Shown: one piece after another, positions 60,873 through 64,000 of the stretch
Position numbering within the stretch: the stretch's first letter is position 1
Layout of the letters: each line of letters opens with the position of its first letter
NCBI GenBank assembly: GCA_002069885.1
Contig: MWCD01000005.1
Location: 46,581-110,580, forward strand
Source: a bacterium ADurb.Bin236
GTDB taxonomy: Bacteria > UBP15 > UBA6099
Direction of reading: 5' to 3'
Length of the DNA stretch: 64,000 bases
Notes under the pieces: model-generated
What the model was told of the DNA's origin: nothing
The model's input: only the letters and a program-made list of their open reading frames with translations
The model's database searches: none
Made by a program: the position numbers and the translations under genes

Positions 60873-62248
60873 CCTATCATCACCTCGCCCTTCGGATAAT
60901 GCACATTGACCCGTTTTTTATTCACGATCCATACCGCCATTGTGAGAGGCCCCAGCCTTCCCACGAACATCGTCAGGATAATCCACAAGCGTCCCGACAC
61001 GGACAACGACGGGGTTATTCCCGTAGACAATCCGACCGTTCCGAACGCCGACACCTGTTCAAAAATAATCTGGCTCAAGCCTGCTCCGTTGACGCCCGGC
61101 TCAGTTGCGCTGAGGATTATAACTCCAACAATATTCCAAAGAATCGCAAGCCCCATCAGCAAACCCGCCCGCGACACTGTTTCATCAGGCAGCCTCCTGC
61201 CAAGTATGTTGACTTCTTTTTCCCCGGCCAGACTGGACTTAATTCTCGCAAGCCACACCGCCACAGTCGTCGTCTTCACGCCCCCGGCGCAAGACCCCGG
61301 AGACCCTCCGACAAACATGAGCGTCGTCAGCAGAAAAAGCGAGGCGACCGGGAGCGCTCCGATATCTATCGTATTGAACCCGGCAGTCCTCGACGTCACT
61401 GACTGAAACAGGGCGTTCCCGACTATCTCCCAAGCGTTTTTTTCGCCAGTTGTCAGCCCGAAAATCATGAGCATAACAGCTCCCGCGATGATTAGCCCCG
61501 CCGACATCCACAGAACCATCGATGAGTGAAGAGACAGACGGGCAATTCTCCCATCATCCTTATTCCCCGCCAACTTCTTCTTCACAAGCCCCATGATTTC
61601 ATACAGTGTGGTATGTCCCAAACCGCCAAGAACAATCAAAATCGCCACGGCTAACGCCAATCCGCCGGTTTCGCGCAAACCCACCAGATTGTCAGGATAC
61701 AGAGAAAAACCCGCGTTGCAGAATGCCGACACTGAATGAAAAACAGAAGTGAACGCGGCCCCGGACGCCCCCTTCAAAGGAGCAAGAAACGCGAACAACA
61801 CGGCAGCCCCGATGAATTCAATTATCAACGTAAGCGCCAATATTCCGCCAAAAACGCTTTTGAATAAAACAGCTACATCCTTCTGGAACATCGAGTCCTG
61901 AACGGCGGCCTGAGACACTAGAGACAACCTCATCCCCAACGCCTTGAAAGCTATCACCGCGAACGTCATCACGCCAAGGCCGCCCAGTTGTATCATCAGA
62001 AGTATCACTATCTGTCCGAACAACGTGAAATCCGACCCGGTGTCCACCACTGCAAGCCCGGTCACGCAAACTGCGGATGTCGCGGTGAACAGCGCGTCAA
62101 GCAAACCCACCCGGCCCGGCTGATGCGCGAAAGGAAGCCATAGAAGAATCGTCCCGATTGATATCGCTCCGGCGAATCCCCACACCAATATTGCCTGCGG
62201 CGATTTCGTCCGCTTGGGTTTTCTTCTCTTTTTTATGTTTTTTCCCAT
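60869..62248 (-). CDS. ktrB: KtrB-type sodium-dependent potassium transporter
   Basis: 459 residues; K+-translocating subunit. P-loops read TSAVCVTGLAVVD, SAFCNAGFSLY, SRTAGFNTID and SAFGTVGLSTGI, the VTGL/NAGF/TAGF/TVGL set of KtrB. The N-terminus is short and very basic (KNIKKRRKPKRTK). It is translationally coupled to the KtrA gene. Confidence 0.92.
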   Translation of the reverse strand: MGKNIKKRRKPKRTKSPQAILVWGFAGAISIGTILLWLPFAHQPGRVGLLDALFTATSAVCVTGLAVVDTGSDFTLFGQIVILLMIQLGGLGVMTFAVIAFKALGMRLSLVSQAAVQDSMFQKDVAVLFKSVFGGILALTLIIEFIGAAVLFAFLAPLKGASGAAFTSVFHSVSAFCNAGFSLYPDNLVGLRETGGLALAVAILIVLGGLGHTTLYEIMGLVKKKLAGNKDDGRIARLSLHSSMVLWMSAGLIIAGAVMLMIFGLTTGEKNAWEIVGNALFQSVTSRTAGFNTIDIGALPVASLFLLTTLMFVGGSPGSCAGGVKTTTVAVWLARIKSSLAGEKEVNILGRRLPDETVSRAGLLMGLAILWNIVGVIILSATEPGVNGAGLSQIIFEQVSAFGTVGLSTGITPSLSVSGRLWIILTMFVGRLGPLTMAVWIVNKKRVNVHYPKGEVMIG

Positions 62249-62305
62249 TCTTTTTTCCTAATCGGGAACAACCCGCGCGGCGCTTTCGCGCTATGCGGCA
62301 TAGCT

Positions 62306-62743
62306 TCAACGCCGCTGTTCCGACAGCGCTTCACGGCATGACGCAACAAACCGGGCGATTTCTTCTTCCCCGACCGCCGCGCCGACTTCTCCCTTCCACC
62401 CCGAATCTCCCATGATACACGGCCCAAGCGGAGCCTCTCCCATCATTCGCGGAAGCAGATGTATGTGATAATGGGGAACTGCGTCCGCTATAGAAACCAG
62501 ATAGAACTTCTCACACCCTGCAACACGCTCCGCCGCTCTCGACACTCGCGCCGCCAGTCTCATGATGTCCGCAGCCTGTTCGGGAGACATCGCGGCAAGA
62601 GACTCGACATGCTCCTTAAGCGCCACCACGATGTGGCCGGGTTTGATGGCGCAATCAAAATGCGCGGCAAAAGCTAACTCGCTTTCCGCAATGATATGCC
62701 GGCTGTCGAAATCGCAAAAAACACATCCGGTTTTTTCCGACAC
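62306..62743 (-). CDS. HIT family nucleotide hydrolase
   Basis: 145 residues. CVFCDFDSRHIIAESELAFA at the start and the active HIT motif HYHIHLLPR; the second His is the nucleotidyl-accepting residue. The Cys pair CVFC matches zinc-binding HIT proteins of the HINT/Fhit-like group. GTG 62743 is preceded by GGGGGAG. It hydrolyses AMP- or dinucleoside-type substrates; the biological role is unknown. 57 bases before the K+ uptake genes. Confidence 0.88.
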   Translation of the reverse strand: MSEKTGCVFCDFDSRHIIAESELAFAAHFDCAIKPGHIVVALKEHVESLAAMSPEQAADIMRLAARVSRAAERVAGCEKFYLVSIADAVPHYHIHLLPRMMGEAPLGPCIMGDSGWKGEVGAAVGEEEIARFVASCREALSEQRR

Positions 62744-62788
62744 GATTTCTCCCCCGTTCGCTGACGAACGGTTCGCGCGCTCGGCTCG

Positions 62789-63208
62789 TCAGGACGCGGC
62801 CGCCGCTGCTGACGCCTCTTTTATTTTTTTGATTTCGTCTATGATTGTTTGAGTTGGGGCGCCCGGCTCGAACAGCGCCGCCACGCCCGCTTCGAGAAGC
62901 TTTTCCCGGTCGTCTTCCGGGATTATCCCGCCTCCGATAACGAGTATGTCTTCGGACTCTTTTTCCTTGAGCAGTTGCAGCACGCGCGTGAAATGCGTCA
63001 TGTGCGCGCCCGCCAGTGAGCTTATCCCTATAAAGTCGGCGTCTTCCTGAATGGCGGAATTGACGATGTCTTCGGGCGTCTGCTGCAATCCCAGATATAT
63101 GACTTCCATGCCGGCGTCCCTGAGCGCTCGCGCAACCACTTTCGCGCCCCGGTCATGTCCGTCAAGACCCGGCTTCGCCACTATCACCCGTATCTTCTTT
63201 TCGCTCAT
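62789..63208 (-). CDS. Cobalamin-binding domain protein (methylmalonyl-CoA mutase C-terminal-like)
   Basis: 139 residues. [22 protein letters not shown] contains the base-off B12 motif DxHxxG (DGHDRG); [15 protein letters not shown] and the [12 protein letters not shown] and GGGIIPEDD blocks complete the mutase B12 domain. Stand-alone B12 subunits pair with a separate catalytic subunit of methylmalonyl-CoA or isobutyryl-CoA mutase, which is not in the window. It lies 18 bases after the outer-membrane-like gene. Confidence 0.92.
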   Translation of the reverse strand: MSEKKIRVIVAKPGLDGHDRGAKVVARALRDAGMEVIYLGLQQTPEDIVNSAIQEDADFIGISSLAGAHMTHFTRVLQLLKEKESEDILVIGGGIIPEDDREKLLEAGVAALFEPGAPTQTIIDEIKKIKEASAAAAAS

Positions 63209-63226
63209 CCGCTTTCACCCCGTCGA

Positions 63227-64000
63227 TCAGAATTGATACGTCGCGCCAAGCGTCATGCGCCTCATATCGTCAGCGTCCGCCAGCCCCAGCAACACGGACC
63301 CTTTATTCTCATATATGTATCTAACGGCATAATTCCACGTGTATTCAGCCTGATACAACATGACTTCACCGATGAAAAGCAATTCAGGCGATACGTCCAT
63401 GCTGATTCCGGCGAGTGTCCCGAACTTCTTCCCCTTCAGCCCTTGCGAACTCATGTGGAATATCCCGCCATGAAGGTCAAACTTGTCATACGGAAAATTC
63501 ACCAACCCATAGACCGTCGTTCCGTCCGAGTCTCCGGACTCGAACCTCTCCACCGCAAACGCCGTTTCCCATTTCTTATTCGTCGATTCCGACAGCAGGA
63601 AATGCTTCTGCGGATTGTACTTCAACGCTATCGACGAGTTGTTTTCGTCATAGCTGACGCCTTCCGAGTCGCCATCCAGATATACCATGGCTGAGCCGTG
63701 ATATCTAGTCTGGCTGAACGCCACTTCCAATCCTTTTCCCAGCCCGTATGACAACCCTATCGTTTCATCCTTCAAGTCCATCCAATAGCCGTAGTAAATC
63801 GTGTCGGCGTCAGACATCGGACTCAGGATTTTCAGGCCCATCGATTCCGAATAGCTCGATGCATACAAACCGACCGCAAACTTGTTCTTGTCGAGCACGT
63901 CCGTTGTGGGAACCATCCAAAGCCCCGACATTCCACCCGTCGTGGCGAACGACAGGTCCATCGGCGAGTTGATTTCCTTTTTTCCGGGAGCCTGTTTCTT
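63227..64000 (-). CDS. Outer-membrane beta-barrel-like protein, C-terminal part (partial)
   Basis: The frame is open to the right edge: 13 codons precede the Met at 63961 without a stop, so the gene starts outside. At least 257 residues of alternating strand sequence rich in Tyr, Gly and Phe (FAVGLYASSYSES, IYYGYWMDLKDETIGLSYGLGKG, LLFIGEVMLYQAEY) end in MTLGATYQF; a terminal Phe is typical of barrels folded by BamA. It might be a porin or a YjbH-like protein. It begins the operon leading to the cobalamin-binding gene. Confidence 0.65.
   Translation of the reverse strand, partial: KKQAPGKKEINSPMDLSFATTGGMSGLWMVPTTDVLDKNKFAVGLYASSYSESMGLKILSPMSDADTIYYGYWMDLKDETIGLSYGLGKGLEVAFSQTRYHGSAMVYLDGDSEGVSYDENNSSIALKYNPQKHFLLSESTNKKWETAFAVERFESGDSDGTTVYGLVNFPYDKFDLHGGIFHMSSQGLKGKKFGTLAGISMDVSPELLFIGEVMLYQAEYTWNYAVRYIYENKGSVLLGLADADDMRRMTLGATYQF

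Overview
The window is a gene-dense stretch of bacterial chromosome with no recognisable rRNA, tRNA, CRISPR, insertion sequence or prophage. Most genes sit in tight co-directional runs. The organism looks like a diderm: there is an LpxL/HtrB-type lipid A acyltransferase, an LptD/OstA-like beta-barrel protein and a second outer-membrane-barrel candidate. Its peptidoglycan is probably of the meso-DAP type (DNPR motif in MurE, DapA nearby). The division cluster also carries DUF881 and DUF1290 genes, which are best known from Firmicutes, Actinobacteria and their relatives. That mixture fits an uncultured or deep-branching diderm lineage better than a standard proteobacterium, but the sequence alone does not let me name the phylum.

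Layout. 1-577: start of a radical SAM protein that runs off the left edge. 605-16170 (minus): a compact dcw cluster in the order mraZ, rsmH, ftsL, PBP (ftsI), murE, murF, mraY, murD, ftsW, murG, ftsQ, DUF881, DUF1290, ftsA, ftsZ, with most junctions overlapping or only a few bases apart. murC, murB and ddl are absent from it. 16171-16747: an AT-rich control region with a good mraZ promoter, two MraZ-box-like sites and a dyad-rich segment. 16748-23227 (minus): prephenate dehydrogenase, a sugar isomerase-like protein, a GPH symporter, the LptD-like protein and dapA. 23444-26000: an amidohydrolase (+), then agmatinase and AdoMet decarboxylase (-), a partial polyamine route. 26415-30945 (+): a Na/phosphate cotransporter with an extra Ig-like domain, then a cytidylyltransferase paired with a B12-type radical SAM enzyme. 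31007-33960 (-): a CoA-transferase/GNAT fusion and the lipid A acyltransferase. 34150-37813 (+): two glycosyltransferases and a polyprenyl-phosphate sugar transferase, a small surface-polysaccharide operon. 37906-43467 (+): rimO, an unknown helical protein, a large zinc-ribbon/NHL/membrane protein and a PHP phosphoesterase. 43524-54335 (-): a glycyl-radical activase, an alpha-2-macroglobulin gene broken by a frameshift, a SIS-domain protein, a beta-propeller protein, alr, nnrD and rpiB. 54577-56254 (+): sigma factor, putative anti-sigma factor and TPR protein. 56263-64000 (-): a HEAT-STAS fusion, then two potassium uptake systems (TrkH/TrkA and KtrB/KtrA types), a HIT protein, a lone cobalamin-binding domain and an outer-membrane-like protein cut by the right edge.

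The genes cover envelope synthesis and division, surface polysaccharide, ion uptake and signalling. The parts least explained by known families are the 39.4-42.8 kb pair, the modified MraZ with its widely spaced sites, the Ig-domain phosphate transporter with a 5'-terminal mRNA hairpin, and the sigma/anti-sigma/TPR module beside a HEAT-STAS protein.
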